A DNA stretch of 64,000 bases from positions 1,860,001-1,924,000 of the forward strand of contig JAFREQ010000045.1 in assembly GCA_025331565.1 (NCBI GenBank), written 5' to 3'. Origin of the DNA: Holacanthus passer (lineage: Eukaryota > Chordata > Actinopteri > Pomacanthidae). Below the pieces are notes generated by a model. It was not told the DNA's origin and did no database searches. It saw only the letters and a program-made list of their open reading frames with translations. Below are positions 25,641 through 37,249 of this stretch, in pieces. A program made the position numbers and the translations under genes. Within the stretch, counting starts at the first letter, position 1; each line of letters begins with the position of its first letter.

Positions 25641-28320
25641 CTTGGCAGGCTTTGCACATTTGCAGATCCATATAAAATATGGGGTGTGTTGCTATTGTGT
25701 GCATTTTAATTTACTGAATTTCCTCCATTGGCTCTTTTCAAAGTGCGTCATAGCGGCGTATTCTCCCGTCTGATACTGTACATTTTCTTATCTCTCATTT
25801 TCTCATCTATTCTCAAGGGGTAATGTAGTGAGATTACAGCACCAAAGCCTCCTGTAGATCTATTGACCACCAATTCACCGGCTCATCACAGGACATATTG
25901 CTGTTTTGTTAGCCCTGTGAAAAGCAGCTTAAGAGGTTCATCCTTGGTGATACCTGCTGAGAGTTGGAGCCGAACCTGAATTGCAGTCTGTACTGTAATA
26001 GTCTTTCCAGTGTCTGGAAGCGGCGCCTTCAATCTAAGTGTAATCACATCTGCAGACCAGGAAACTGGAAATCCATGTTTGAGTGCCAGGTAAGTGGGAA
26101 TTGGTTCTTTTTCAGACTGCTTCCTATTATCTACTGTTTGCAGCCAAGCAAAATGGAGACAGGTGAAAAAGCAGGGGGTGATGGGTTTAAAGTAGTTTCC
26201 TGAATTAATTATCCCACGTTTTCTTCTTCTTAAAAATTTGTAACCAATTCATAGTTTGGGTTACATTTGTTCTCTTGAAGCTGAATTTCATCTAAACATC
26301 TAAAGATTTTTGCACCCTCACCTGGAGATCATTTTATTTTTCGAGCTCTTTTCTGCATACTTTGGTCAAACAATGTATGTACTAACAGGTATTTCAGTTC
26401 TGAAAACCTCTTCAACAGGTCACGTACTAAAGCAAATCGTCATCAGTTATGTCTTTGCAAATGTCAGCTTGGGTTTGATTCTGTTCACATGCAGAAATGC
26501 AGAAACATAAGTAAATATTAAGCCATTTCTCAGTCATCCAGGTTATGGTATTCAAGTGCAAGTTGAATCAAAGGTTGCGATGAATTGGTGCAGCCAACTG
26601 ACCTTTAATATTACACTAAATATAAGTGTAATGTCAAGTAAGTGAATCACTGGAACAAACACGTATAGAATTATCCTCTATGTGTGACATTAAACAACAC
26701 TGTGATCATCAGGATTTTCCCTTCATATATTTTTCTTCACAGGTCTTTGTGGCTTAAAGAGGATCAATCGAACATAAAAAACCTGACTGAACGCTGCGGT
26801 ATCTGAGCTCGCCTCCACGCTTCTCTGCCTTTCACTGTTGCCACTTCGACGTCATGGAATGCGTGATGTCACCGCCAGAGCACACACACACAGCACACGC
26901 TCTCACCTGGTTTCTGCAGCAACCAAACCACAGCTGTTTCCTCCCCTGCACATGTCGCGAGGCGCGTTCAGTGAAAGGCCTCGAGCGTACCTAGAAAAAA
27001 CATGGGAAAATCAAAGAGGAGTGGTGCACAGGTAACGTGTGTGTGTGCTGTGATGGACAACAATAGCCTTTTCTCTGGTTTTGTCTTTTTTTTTGTACCT
27101 GTGTGACTCACAACAGCTAAATGCTCTGAGGCTTCACGCACAACTTTTACTAACAGTTTTTTTTTTAATACATCAAAGGCTCAATTTTTGTGACACATTT
27201 TTTTTTTGGTTGCACTTGCACACTCAAAACACAGGGCAAACTCAAAACTCAAAGTGCATTTCGCTGTAAAGTCCTCATGAGCTCAACTTTCAGTCAAAGC
27301 TTCAACAGCTCATTCAGATGGCTGAAAATAGCTTTTCTAACAATAACCATTGAGTCACATTAATATAATTTTGTAATCCTTCACCGGAGCCGTACCCATA
27401 ATTTTAGAGATTCTGGGTCGTAAATGCTGCTTTTTTTGGATGATAAGTTGTTGTTTTTTATTGCCTGGTTTGGGTAGAAGAATGACGATTATAGCTAATA
27501 TATATTATATTATATTAATAACTGACTTAAGGTCTCTTCTTTTATTGTAGATATTGCTAAAAGTTCCGGCATTGAAGCAAAGAAAGGAGCCTCCTTAAAA
27601 GAATATATTTCAGTTAATTTCATTTTAACAATCTACCCCTTTGTGACAGAATTTAAGAGCCAAAAAGCCAAAGCCTGAATTTCAAAATAAAAGCAGTCAC
27701 TGATCATTAACCTGCAGACTGTTTCCGCACTTGAATTTCCTCACAGTTGCAAGGGTTGCAAAACTGACACATCCCCCAAAATACTGAAGACATAACCTCT
27801 GTGATCTTAATGTTACTTCTGGCACGTGATCCCAAAACCACGTGTTGTTTTTACACTTTTTGTATGTATTAAACAACTGAGATATAACATATTGATAAGT
27901 GAGCTTAACTCTTGGTAAAAAGAAAATAAGTGTATTTTCCATAATGTCAAAAAACTCCTCTGACACAAAAAGCCACAGGTGACTTTTCTATGAGTAAAGA
28001 CGATACAGGAGCTTAATCTTGTGTTTGGTCCGTTCACCCCTCGTCAGTCCTGCGCCTGCAGCCAGAATAAAGGGCTGCGTGGACTTTGTGTTCTACAATT
28101 AGACAGTCAGACAAAAGCCAACGTTCAGTTGACTTTGGCCAGCTCTCATGTGCACATTGTGTCCACACACAAACGCAGAATGAAATACTGTACAGTGCGT
28201 AACCACTTAACAGGCTCAGACTGACAAACAGCTGGTAATGGCAGTTAATCAACAACCTCTTCCTTCTCTGGCGGTTGACAGACCACACGGTTTGACTTCT
28301 AATAATACAGACGCACATTA
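25641..28320. other. unique non-coding sequence, one candidate exon inside
   Basis: This stretch contains the weak candidate exon at 26011-26089. A strong acceptor-like tract at about 26742 (TTTTTCTTCACAG) is followed by a 20-codon frame ending in TGA, with no polyadenylation signal nearby. 26790-27000 is locally CpG-richer. 27480-27525 is an AT-repeat patch. Confidence 0.35.
26011..26089 (+). CDS. weak candidate exon, unknown gene
   Basis: The acceptor is moderate (GTCTTTCCAG). The donor is an excellent consensus (GCCAG followed by GTAAGTGG at 26090). The 79 bases are open in two frames, one starting SGSGAFNLSVITSADQ and the other VWKRRLQSKC, so the openness carries little information. No family is recognised. 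It could equally be a non-coding exon or a decoy. Confidence 0.17.
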
Positions 28321-28450
28321 TCCAGGCACGCTCACACGAGCACGCACGCGTTCACTACGCTCGGCCCGCTCGGCACGGCGCCAGGCCTTATGGGTAACTG
28401 GCATGACTGGTTATCTCCATGGCAACGGGAATGTTGGCCCTGGCAAGTGC
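28321..28450. promoter_or_regulatory. CpG-rich patch with RFX-like half site
   Basis: 28335-28381 is unusually CpG-dense for this window (CGCACGCGTTC, CGCTCGGCCCGCTCGGCACGG). It is followed by CCATGGCAAC (28417-28426), an RFX/X-box half site, and a CTGGCAAGTGCCAAG dyad. It is too short for a standard CpG island. It may be an enhancer or a minor promoter. Confidence 0.22.
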
Positions 28451-28840
28451 CAAGAGAGCAGCTGGTAGGTAGTGGCAGATTAGTCTCCAAACAGATTTAC
28501 AGCCAGTCAAGTACTGCATGCCCTTTGAACAGAGGAAGAAATTATAAAGAAGCCATTAGAGTGAAAGAAAACAAAGACAGGATTGTAGTGAGTCCACTGA
28601 CTGAGAGCAGCACAAACCTTTTCCCAGTCGATCTGCCAGCTCGCTGGAGGTGTTGAGGGCGAGTGAGGAGCTTGTAGCTCGAAAGGAAACGATCAAAAGA
28701 AGCTCCGGCTCGACTGAGAAAATACTACAGGCTGTGATTCAGTACTGTGAGGTCTGGTATGGTGAGGAAAGAAATTAAAACCAAGTGATTGTGTGTAGTT
28801 ATTATTCAATTAACCAGTCTTTTAAGTGATGTTGTCTAAT

Positions 28841-29145
28841 AGAACCCTGATTCCAAAAAGTTGGGCCACTGTGCAAAATAAATAAAAACAGAATGCAAAA
28901 TGAACTGTTTTACTATGCGTGACAGAGGTTGTGAGAAGTGTTCCTGAATCCATGTATTAATCTCCTTCATACAATCATGTGTTTGACAAAGTGTTGAACC
29001 TTGCTCCATCCTCGCTTGTGAACGACTGAGTCTTTCCAGGATGAACCTTTCATACCCAATCATGATACTATCACCTGTTACCAATGAACCTGTTTACCTA
29101 TGGAATGATCCAAACAGCTGTTTTTGGATCAGTCCACATAAAGAC
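28841..29145 (-). mobile_element. Tc1/mariner-like transposon relic, internally deleted
   Basis: Read on the minus strand, the unit runs from TGGATCATTCCATAGG through ACAGGTGATAGTATCATG and GATTGGGTATGAAAGG to the terminal segment with CCCAACTTTTTGGAATC at 28850-28866. I recognise this order from a common fish Tc1-like element whose body begins with the same leader and ends with the same terminus. Most of the transposase gene is missing. One short coding scrap is joined directly to the terminal region, so the copy cannot move itself. Confidence 0.75.
28910..29084 (-). pseudogene. Tc1-like transposase fragment
   Basis: The minus-strand frame starting at 29084 reads RLSRSQARMEQGSTLCQ, then after a deletion join MKEINTWIQEHFSQPLS. 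This resembles two separated pieces of the helix-turn-helix and linker part of a Tc1-like transposase. The DDE catalytic region is absent. Below about 28910 the frame runs into the terminal repeat. It encodes a remnant only, and the frame continues to 28836 by chance. Confidence 0.6.
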
Positions 29146-29451
29146 AAAAATCCTGATTTTTGTTTACAATTTTTGAGTTGATTACTTAGATGTTAGACAC
29201 CTGATTTTTTTTTTCAAAAACTAAAAAACACGTTTTATTTTCTTATACAGACATAAAACATTTGCTGATGAAGGCCATGTGATGTGACTGAAAGCTGCAG
29301 AACACATGGTTCTTGATGGTGATACTGTTTTCTCAGCTGTTGTTTCCAAGGTCAAGAATGAACTTTGAACTTGAGCCAAAGTGGACGAGAAGTCCTTTTG
29401 GACATTTTTACCTCCGTGACAACTGAGCGAACTCAGGATCGTGTGATACGA

Positions 29452-29605
29452 TCTGTGGTGGAGGAAGTATTTAGATCCTTGACTTCAGTAAAAGTACTAA
29501 TAGCATATTGTAAAACTCAGTTACAAGACAGGAAGACTCAGAAAAAAAGACTCAAATTTGTACTTGAGTACAGTACTTGAGTAAATGTACTTAGTTACAC
29601 CACTG
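29452..29605 (+). mobile_element. short hAT-like MITE (CAGTGGTGGA ends)
   Basis: The unit begins CTGTGGTGGAGGAAGTATTT and ends ACTTAGTTACACCACTG, an imperfect inverted pair. It contains CAGTAAAAGTACTAATA and TACTTGAGTAAATGTACTT inside. This is a well-known percomorph repeat. The copy is short, with the central part lost. A second copy lies at 48775-49095. No convincing 8-base target duplication was found. Confidence 0.8.
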
Positions 29606-31342
29606 AATGTGAATGACCGCTCCAGAGCAGCTGCTAGACAGACATTGTGTTGAGGGACTGATTCTTATGTTGGGTTGAACAGAATCTTTCTCCTGCTCTC
29701 AGCTGTTAGAAACGAAACTGTCGACTTTCTGTCTGACAACTCTTGTCAACAAACTGTTAAAAAATTCCCTCCAAGCCTTCATTTTTCATATTTACATTGA
29801 AACTCAGCAGTCTCTCCGACTGGTGGCTGCCGTCCATCGTTTACAAGATTGATCAGTGTTGCTCGTCATGACTTCATGCATTAATATGTAAATGAACACA
29901 CTCACAGTGACAGACAGAAAGTCCCACTGAGAGGGTGAGTCTGATTGGAAGTGATGATTAAAAATATTTATTGATGTTTTTTTAGAGGGGACTATATTCT
30001 ATTAGGTGTCAGAAACGTATGTGAAATGAAGTTGACTGCACGTTACATCTATCTTAATGTTTGTAGGAGAATCATACACATCTGCTGTCATGTTTCAGCT
30101 TCATCTATCCCTATTAACGGAGTCTGGTTGGTTTTATTTTTGCAGCTCTAGTAAGAAAACAGACTTTACTGATGGTTCTTGTCAGTCCAGACTGGGTACA
30201 TTTAAATCAGAGTTTGAGCGTCATCATTTGATCAGATCAAGATGCATCAAACATCATAAAAATAACATTTTGGGCCAAATCACTGTCAAATCTTCAAAAC
30301 CAGATGATCAATGCTTTGTCCTCCAACTGCAATGTGCATGCAAGCAGTGTAAAGAGATGGAGACAAAGTGGCTATAAAGAGTCATACTTGATGATTTCCA
30401 GGCCAAATGTTGACACCATTTCATGAAATCTTTTAAATCAAAGCTAGAAAATCACCACAAAAAGACAAGTCCAGCTACACACTTTCAAACTAATGTTGAT
30501 AAAACTACCCAAAAAGTCTATTTAGCTGCCGTCTGCCTCAAATTCAACCTCCAAGTTTGAAACTTGTTTGTTGTGTTTATTAATACATAATTCAAAGTGA
30601 AAGCCAATGCAGCATGTAATAATGTTCCAATGAGCTATGCATGCCCTCCTGGTTTAATATACTCTTGCATATGCAATTGTTTTTATGACTTTAAATGCCA
30701 AAACACATTTTTCATTCTGGCATGAGGTGATTTAAATTCAAAACGAGTCTGTTTCAGAAGAGTTGGTGTCCATTAGAGTGTTTTATGTCTGCTGCTGTCA
30801 CGATTTACTGACTTTTATTGCAGCATCACAAAAAAGTAAAGAGTGTGAGCGGCAGAGACGTCGTTTCGAGCGTTTCTGCTTTGAGTGCTAATGAAATCCT
30901 TAAAGGTGCTGATAAGAAGGACCGACGGCGGCAGATGCTTGATTTGAAGTCCATATTATCTGACACCAGTGTAACACGAGACTAACACCTACTCAAACAT
31001 AATTTTCTGTTTACTGCCACCAGACAGAGAAGCAACACATCAGCCATGCAAATTACTCACATCTTCCCCTCGATTGCAAAAAGGAGAAGCAGCCATTGAG
31101 TATTAAAAAAATATAGTTGTATTTAATTTATTTAACTATGAATCATCATCTCAAATTGTTCCTAAAATTAATATCACACTCTACAACAAAGGTTTCACAT
31201 GCTGTTGCTGTTGCAAAGCCATCCCTTACCAGCCGTGTTGGGACTGATGATTACATTGATTCAGTCTGACTTGCTGCAGTATTCCCAATCCAGTCTGACT
31301 CAGGAATATCTGTCCTCGCTAACAAGCCTCCCCTTTTTGCAG
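29606..31342. other. unique non-coding sequence, no gene seen
   Basis: No repeat family or supported exon. 30480-30760 is AT-rich. 30840-30960 is slightly G+C-richer unique sequence. Confidence 0.4.
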
Positions 31343-31680
31343 AGCTCATCATGTTAACACTCCGCTGCATGCTCCAGCAGCTCGTCAGCGGCCGAACAGA
31401 TAAAAGGGAGCATAACTAACAATGAAGGCGGTGATTAGCACTCCATGTAAGTCCGTATTTAGCAGTCAGACCTTATTTGTGCGACTTTTTTTTTAATGCC
31501 TGCGAGGAAATGAGGGCTGTTAATGCGTGCCAGTGTGTGTTTGGCTGGCAGGAGGTCAAAAACACCTCGCTGCAGGCTGTGCACTTGACATTACATCCAT
31601 TATCTTGATGTCAACATGACATCACCGGCGACCTTGTGTCAGCTTATCAAAGATAATCACCTTTATGTGGAGGAGCTACA
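31343..31680. promoter_or_regulatory. possible conserved enhancer-like block
   Basis: Unique sequence with CAGATAAAAGG, GGTGATTAGCACTCC, GTATTTAGCAGTC and the composite ATCAAAGATAA (31646-31656), where a TCF/LEF site overlaps a GATA site. A splice-like pair frames 31343-31446, but all three frames contain stops, so it is not a coding exon. I infer a conserved regulatory element. Confidence 0.27.
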
Positions 31681-32174
31681 TGCACACGAGTAGGATTTAG
31701 ATAAGGAATGAGCAGGATTTGAGCCCCCCGATGAACAATTAGGAACAAGTCGAGGCATGTCTGGTGAGCACCACGCTGCCATCTCATCAGTGGGTGAGCG
31801 TGAAGTGCTGCATGAATCCACAGACTGTTGAGAGTTTGCACCCTTTCTACGGACCAGCAGCTGCCTGGTGCAGCTGTCCGGGGATGCGGCTTGTGAAAGA
31901 TCCAACAGAACTGGTCAAAACAACGCACCACGAAATCAGAACAGGTGAAACAAAAATGGCCACCACAAAGAGGCCCGCCGCACAGATGTGTTCAAGAGTA
32001 CAGTAACTGGAAGCATGCTGCGCTTTCAGTTTCTTATTAAGCATAACAGGATCCATGGATGGATTAGTGAATGGGTCTACCGTGTCAGGGGTCAGGGGAC
32101 TACAGGGGCCAGAGTCTCTGTTTGAAGCCTCTGTTCTTGTTGGAAAGACAATGCAACAATCAGCTACGAAGATG

Positions 32175-32425
32175 CTGAACAACCACAAAGAGATGTAAAA
32201 AACAACTATCAAGACACAAAATGGGAGAGAACAAATGAGCACAATGAGATGCAAGACGACTACAAAGACACACAAGACGACTACAAAGACACACAAGATG
32301 AATACAAAGACACACACAATGTATAAAAAGAAATATAAAATGACCACAAAGAGATGAAAAACAACTACAAAATGACACAAAACAACCACATAGAGATACA
32401 AAATGACTAGAAATGACATTGCTGT
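32175..32425 (-). repeat. degenerate tandem array of ACAAAGAGACAC-type units
   Basis: Irregular units such as ACTACAAAGACACACAAGACG, AACCACAAAGAGATG and ACAAAATGACCAC are repeated with variation. The array is a common fish low-complexity repeat. It creates the longest ORF of the window on the minus strand (31847-32419), a Val/Phe/Leu-rich translation that is an artefact. An array of the opposite orientation lies at 50297-50425. Confidence 0.85.
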
Positions 32426-32986
32426 TGTGTCTGTGTCCAGGTGTCCATTGTCTCATGATCCTCATTAATGACAATGAGACTATTTATTGTATTTGTCTTC
32501 AACGCTCCTGTACTGCTCGATCAATCTGAACTGTGAATTAAGACTTTTGCAGCCTGGAAACATGTTGGCAAAAGGAGCCTGTGTCTCTTAAAAGCTTCTC
32601 TTATGTAATTCTGTAGCTTGTGAGTTGGCTCAGTGCCTCAAAACCTGATGAAAGAGCTCACAGAGAAGTTCAGTCTTCATATTCAAAAAAGTGCTAATTC
32701 CACAAATTAATGTCTTTAACTCGGCCTGAACCTCAGAGGAGCAGGAACAATGGCTTTTAATTTTAAATGCATAAGGAGGATATGAGTCGGAGATAAGTGA
32801 GGTGCTTCTGTACGATCGCTGTTTCCACACTGGGCTGTATATGAGGAGATCTGGCACTCGGTCAATTATCTGATAAAAAGGAAAGAGCATGGCCTGACAC
32901 TCACATGGAGGCAAACCGAGATACTGTAAAGTTACTGTGTGCTTTTCTAAACGGGACCGACAACTTAAAACTTTTACAGTGTAAAG

Positions 32987-33150
32987 AAATTATTTGTCAT
33001 TTTGGGAAACACTAATTCATTATTTCTCTTTATCTCTTACTAAGATTTGGATCAGAAGACTGATACCACTCTCATGTCTGTACTGTAAATGATGCAAGGA
33101 AGTGGATAAGTGCACTTCCCAAAAAGCTGATCTGTTCCTTTGAAAGAAAA
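32987..33150 (+). mobile_element. MITE fragment, GCTTAGCTTA family
   Basis: CATTTTGGGAAACACTAATTC, then GACTGATACCACTCTCATGTC and TGTACTGTAAATGATG, follow the order of the left terminal part of the family at 23040-23510. The GCTTAGCTTA arm and the interior are missing. Confidence 0.7.
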
Positions 33151-33979
33151 ATGTGTCACTTTCTTTGTTTCTCCAACAAACTGAGTCATTGCTTGTCTTG
33201 AGTTGTATAAAAAAAAACCATAATGGTGTTGTTGTTTCACTTGATCTGGCACACTGATTTCATTATTTCGCGCCACATGTTGAATTTCAAGAAATAAATG
33301 TTTTATTTGTGGGTGAAAGAAAATGAGGATTATGACTTTTTATGCAAAACAAAAAAAAATTTCGAGAGGAAAAGCGGAGGAGGAAACGAGAACCGCATCT
33401 CTTTAAACTTTTTGCACTTCAAAGACGTTGCCGAAAAGTGAATCAAAATGGGAGGTTTTTGTAATATTTTCCATTCAAAGCCCAGTTACCTGTATTTTAA
33501 GAGGCAGAATTTCCATATAGTGTGATTATATAGTCATGTGAATCAGTGTGTGGTTTGCTCTAAAGAGGGAGAAAAGTGAAAAAGTACAGGCCTCACGGTT
33601 TCTGCTGCAGTGGTTAATGGATAAACAATGGGCTGCATTCTGCCTTCTCCTCTTTTCCTCCTTCCTGGTCTTTTTATAGATGCCTTTCTTTCTTTTTAAT
33701 GTCTCCCTGCCTTCCCCTTTGACATAGGTTTAAACTGAGCCATATCATTAGGGAGTCAAGAGCATCTCTGTTGTGCCTGTGAGGTTTCCCCTCTCGGTTA
33801 TATAATGATCTTCCCGTAGGCCTCTTCTGGTTTTGGCGGCGCTCCCTGCCTGCTAACCCGGCCCAGCTTTGGCCCGGCTCCAGTCCAAACAGAACCCACT
33901 TTGTCCTCGACTCTGTTTTTGGCACCAGCTGTTCGTGCACGACTCCAGCAGCTGACTCCTTTGTTTTACTTACAGCCGG
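33151..33979. other. unique non-coding sequence, no gene seen
   Basis: AT-rich up to about 33560, then pyrimidine-biased leading into the next feature. No exon or repeat family recognised. Confidence 0.4.
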
Positions 33980-34160
33980 CTTTTTCTTCTTACATCACCT
34001 TCTTTCTCTTTTTTCCCCTCCAGTTTGATCTGTTTTTCAGGCCTCGCTCTTCCCTCTCTTTCTGTTTTTCTCCGTCTCTCTCTCTTTTTTTTTTTTTTTT
34101 GTCTCATTTCAATTGACATTTTTTCCAGCTCTCGCCTCGAGCACTTTTTTTCCCCCACTG
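33980..34160 (+). repeat. polypyrimidine tract with T16 run
   Basis: The plus strand is almost all C and T for about 180 bases, with CTTTCTCTTTTTTCCCCTCC, TCTCCGTCTCTCTCTC and T16 (34085-34100). There are acceptor-like endings at 34021 (CCCCTCCAG), 34128 (TTTTTTCCAG) and 34166 (CTGTCTGCAG). Such tracts can form triplex DNA. No open exon with a donor follows. Confidence 0.8.
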
Positions 34161-34699
34161 TCTGCAGAAGAGGCTGTTAGTGCTGTGATGTATGAGGGCA
34201 GCTGACGCCCACCTGCTTCCCACCAGTCAGTCTGGAGGGTGTTTCTAAGCTCCACCATCGGCTATTGGCTATTCACTCGGCTCTACAGATGAATCAATAC
34301 CAACTGTCACACCTGTCGCGGCGCCTGGTAAACACTGGCCACGGTCACTGCAGCTAAACCATTAGTGAAAATGACTAATGACGATATAATTATATTTTTC
34401 TACCGCAGCCAACAATGTGTCATGATTGGTTATTATTTTACAACTTCATGATAGCCCACTAAAGCTGGATTAAGTCGTATTTTATGGAGGAAGGGCGGCG
34501 GTGTCATTAGCAGTGATTTACAGCACCATAAGTGCTTTGAGTAACAGTAAAATTCATAAGAGGAGGAAATTGGCTTAATAATTGAGAACCACTGAGAGGC
34601 GATATTCCAATAATCTTTCTCCTGCCGTCGGCACAATCTTCCTCTCTGCTATCTCAGTTTTGCACAGGTAAAAGGACGACTGGTGACCTTCTCCTCGCT
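34161..34699. other. unique non-coding sequence, no gene seen
   Basis: Contains TGAATCAATACCAACTG and GGTAATAATTA-like fragments but no repeat family and no open exon. Confidence 0.35.
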
Positions 34700-34960
34700 G
34701 GGAATAAATGACTGGTCCTAATAATGGCCCTGACAACATGATTTTATTGCTCGCGATGTTTCCGTCTCACAAACGCGGCTAATAAAGGGAAGCTGGTGGA
34801 GAAAGACTCGTAGAAAAGAATCAATTAAATTGTTGACTTTTGCAGAGAACAATGTGAAATTAGAGCGTCAGAAGCTTTCATCATCGCCTCCATACATGTC
34901 CCAGCATCTCGTGGGGTAACTGAGAACCAGGGTATTGATTTGATGTCCAGGCTAATTGTG
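34700..34960. promoter_or_regulatory. possible conserved enhancer-like block
   Basis: Unique sequence with CTAATAATGG, GATTTTATTGC, CGGCTAATAAAGG, AATCAATTAAATTG and AGAACAATGTG (homeodomain- and SOX-like). There are no repeats and no open exon. I infer regulatory function only from motif density and uniqueness. Confidence 0.22.
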
Positions 34961-35634
34961 CGTCGGAGCTGAACAACCGTGTAACTGGCAGACGTGGCAG
35001 CTTTACGGCCACTGATGTATAAACCTTGAATTTTATGTAGTACATCTGTCAGATCGGGGCGTAAGCGCGGCTGCTCGTGCCCTCCTGTAACAGCTCAATG
35101 TGCTCCATTGATTTGTGCTGCAGGCAGCTCACCTCAGTGGGCTGTAAATCGTGATTGACATGTGTGTCACGCAGGTTTTACGCAGACAACACCGCTGTTT
35201 ACTGTGAGGTATTTTGAAAATTTACAGCTTTGGTTTGAATATTGCACATTTGAGCGGCTCTTGAACAAAACATACAAACTGTTATTGGTTGTTATAAAGT
35301 GACGATTGAAATGATTTGTGTCTGATTGATAAAAAGTTGCCTGTCTGACAACACTCGCTAAAATGTTGAACTATTCCTTTAAAATTCTTTGATCTTTTAG
35401 AGGTGCTGCTTCTGTTTTGATGAGACCTGGAGGGATGATTCATCTTGTTATTGATTGAACCATGGGGTACCTGCATCTTTTATGGTAAGCAGCTTACAGA
35501 GCCTATTCATTTTTCTTTCTGTCCTTTAAAAAATCTATTATGAATGCATTAGTGCACTTGTGGATACATTTGTTTCGCATCTTTTAGATATGTTTCCTCC
35601 CATGATACTATGGGTTGTAATAGTTTAGAGTCTT
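34961..35634. other. unique non-coding sequence, no gene seen
   Basis: No repeat family, splice-bounded frame or RNA gene recognised. Confidence 0.4.
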
Positions 35635-36262
35635 TACCTCCTCAGGGAACTTAACTCTGGGTCCACCTTGGTGCAGACTGAAATGTCTCAACAACTATTG
35701 GATGGATTGACATGAAATTTAGTACATACAGTAGATTCATGATCCTCAGAGTCTGAATCCTAACAACTTTGTTGAGCACATGACTTTTCATCTATGACAC
35801 CATCTATCTATGTAATTGCCATTAAATATAGTAAATACATTCACATTCTCCACGGGATGAACCGTAGTAACTTTGACGATCCCTGTACTTTTCAGCATGT
35901 TCTACCAGTAGCAATATGGTTCTCGGCAATGTCGGCCGTTCACTACTTTGCTCCAGATGGAAATATCTCAGATGTTTCGTAAAGACATTCATGGTCACCA
36001 GAGGATTCATTCAACTGACTTCGGTGATCCCCCAGAGCACCACCAGCAGATTCAAGTTTGACTTAATCCAACAATTTGGTTTAGGCCTTAATACCACGAC
36101 TAAACACATTTCCACCAGCCTCAGTTGTGCTTTGTTTTTAATGTTAATAAGCAAATCTTAGCACGTTATCATGTAAAGCACAGATAATGAACATGGTGAA
36201 CAATAAACCTGCTGAATATCAGCATGTTATCATTGACACAGTGAGCATGTTAGTCGACATCA
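35635..36262 (+). mobile_element. dispersed percomorph repeat (CAACAACTATTGGATGG family)
   Basis: The unit runs from GGTGCAGACTGAAATGTCTC through ACAACTATTGGATGGATTG and CATGAAATTTAGTAC, then GATGAACCGTAGTAACTTTG, CAGCCTCAGTTGTGCTTTG and GAACATGGTGAACAATAAAC, to ATCAGCATGTTATCATTG and GTGAGCATGTTAG. This order is characteristic of an abundant percomorph repeat. The sequence has diverged at many positions and the small ORFs in it are meaningless. I do not know which transposon class mobilised it. Confidence 0.8.
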
Positions 36263-36561
36263 ATTCTTTGATGTGACGATGAATCAAATTATGTTGCTGT
36301 TGTTTCAAACTGCTCTGCACTTTTCACTTTTTTGAGGATTTTGCCGTGCACCAATTTGTCCATCTTAAACTTTATGTCTGTTGCCGCCTTCAATTTTGAC
36401 TCCTGCCACTTTTCTAACTGCATCCACACAGCTCATTGACAACTCTGCTATGACGGGTTTCCATCCCTCTGCTCTGTGCCTCCACATTATGCAACTGCTT
36501 TTGTTTCTGAGTCTTTTCAGCAGTCGCTCTGTTTGTGCAGGACACGCTGTGAAATGACCAA

Positions 36562-36582
36562 ACACACACACACACACACACA
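36562..36582 (+). repeat. (CA)n microsatellite
   Basis: About 10 uninterrupted AC units. Confidence 0.95.
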
Positions 36583-37230
36583 GAAAAACAAGGCTCGAAA
36601 CTTTTCATCTGTGCAGGAGGGCTGGATGCCACTTATCAGTCAGCACTTGCTCGAGCTGCTCTGAGAGATTAGAGCGAAAAGGAAACTCAAACACCAACAC
36701 TCTCTGCTCGGCGGAGACGCATTTATTAGCAAGATGTTCCACTAATGGCTACCTCTGCCCCTTTCTGTCTGTTTGAACGTCTCTGCCTCTGCCTCCCCTC
36801 GTCTCACTCAGCAGCTCTACTTAGAGAGTGATGAGGAAATGGCCTCTTCCTCGTGTACCTTGACAGGATGGAGAGGGGGGGGGCAGCATATAATCGTGTG
36901 GTTAGTGTGCATGTGTGTCCACGCTTTGCTGCCTGTGGGGAGAATTTGCTGCGTAATTACAGAGGAGAGAAAATCAGACAGACAGCGAGAGATAAAATAG
37001 AAAGTGTGTGTGAAGCTGAGAGGAATGTGCTGATTAATGGGCGATCGAAGGCAGCGTCCCTAAGCAGCCCGCCTCATTACCCGTTCAGTCTGACCCAACA
37101 CTCCCTTCATTAGGCCTTAAAACAGCCTGTTAAAATACTGCCCGTGTGTGGTATCCTCATTAAGGCTACAGATGATAACCAAACAAAGGCCAGATTCCCT
37201 TTTGTCAGTTCAGGCCGCTGTGCTTCAGCC

Positions 37231-37249
37231 AAAAAAAAAAAAAAAAAAA
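37231..37249 (+). repeat. poly(A) tract
   Basis: 19 consecutive A. It could be a retroposon tail, but the sequence upstream is not a recognised SINE or LINE. Confidence 0.9.

Noticed and set aside
31343..31446. Acceptor CCCTTTTTGCAG and donor GTAAGTCC framing 104 bases.
   Set aside because: All three frames contain stops. It serves as a decoy control for the other exon candidates.
31847..32419. 190-codon minus-strand ORF, the longest in the window, rich in Val/Phe/Leu with repeated FVVVLCVFVV strings that look like membrane helices.
   Set aside because: Its hydrophobic part is the translation of the ACAAAGAGACAC-type tandem array. The repeat has no stop in that frame, so the length is an artefact.
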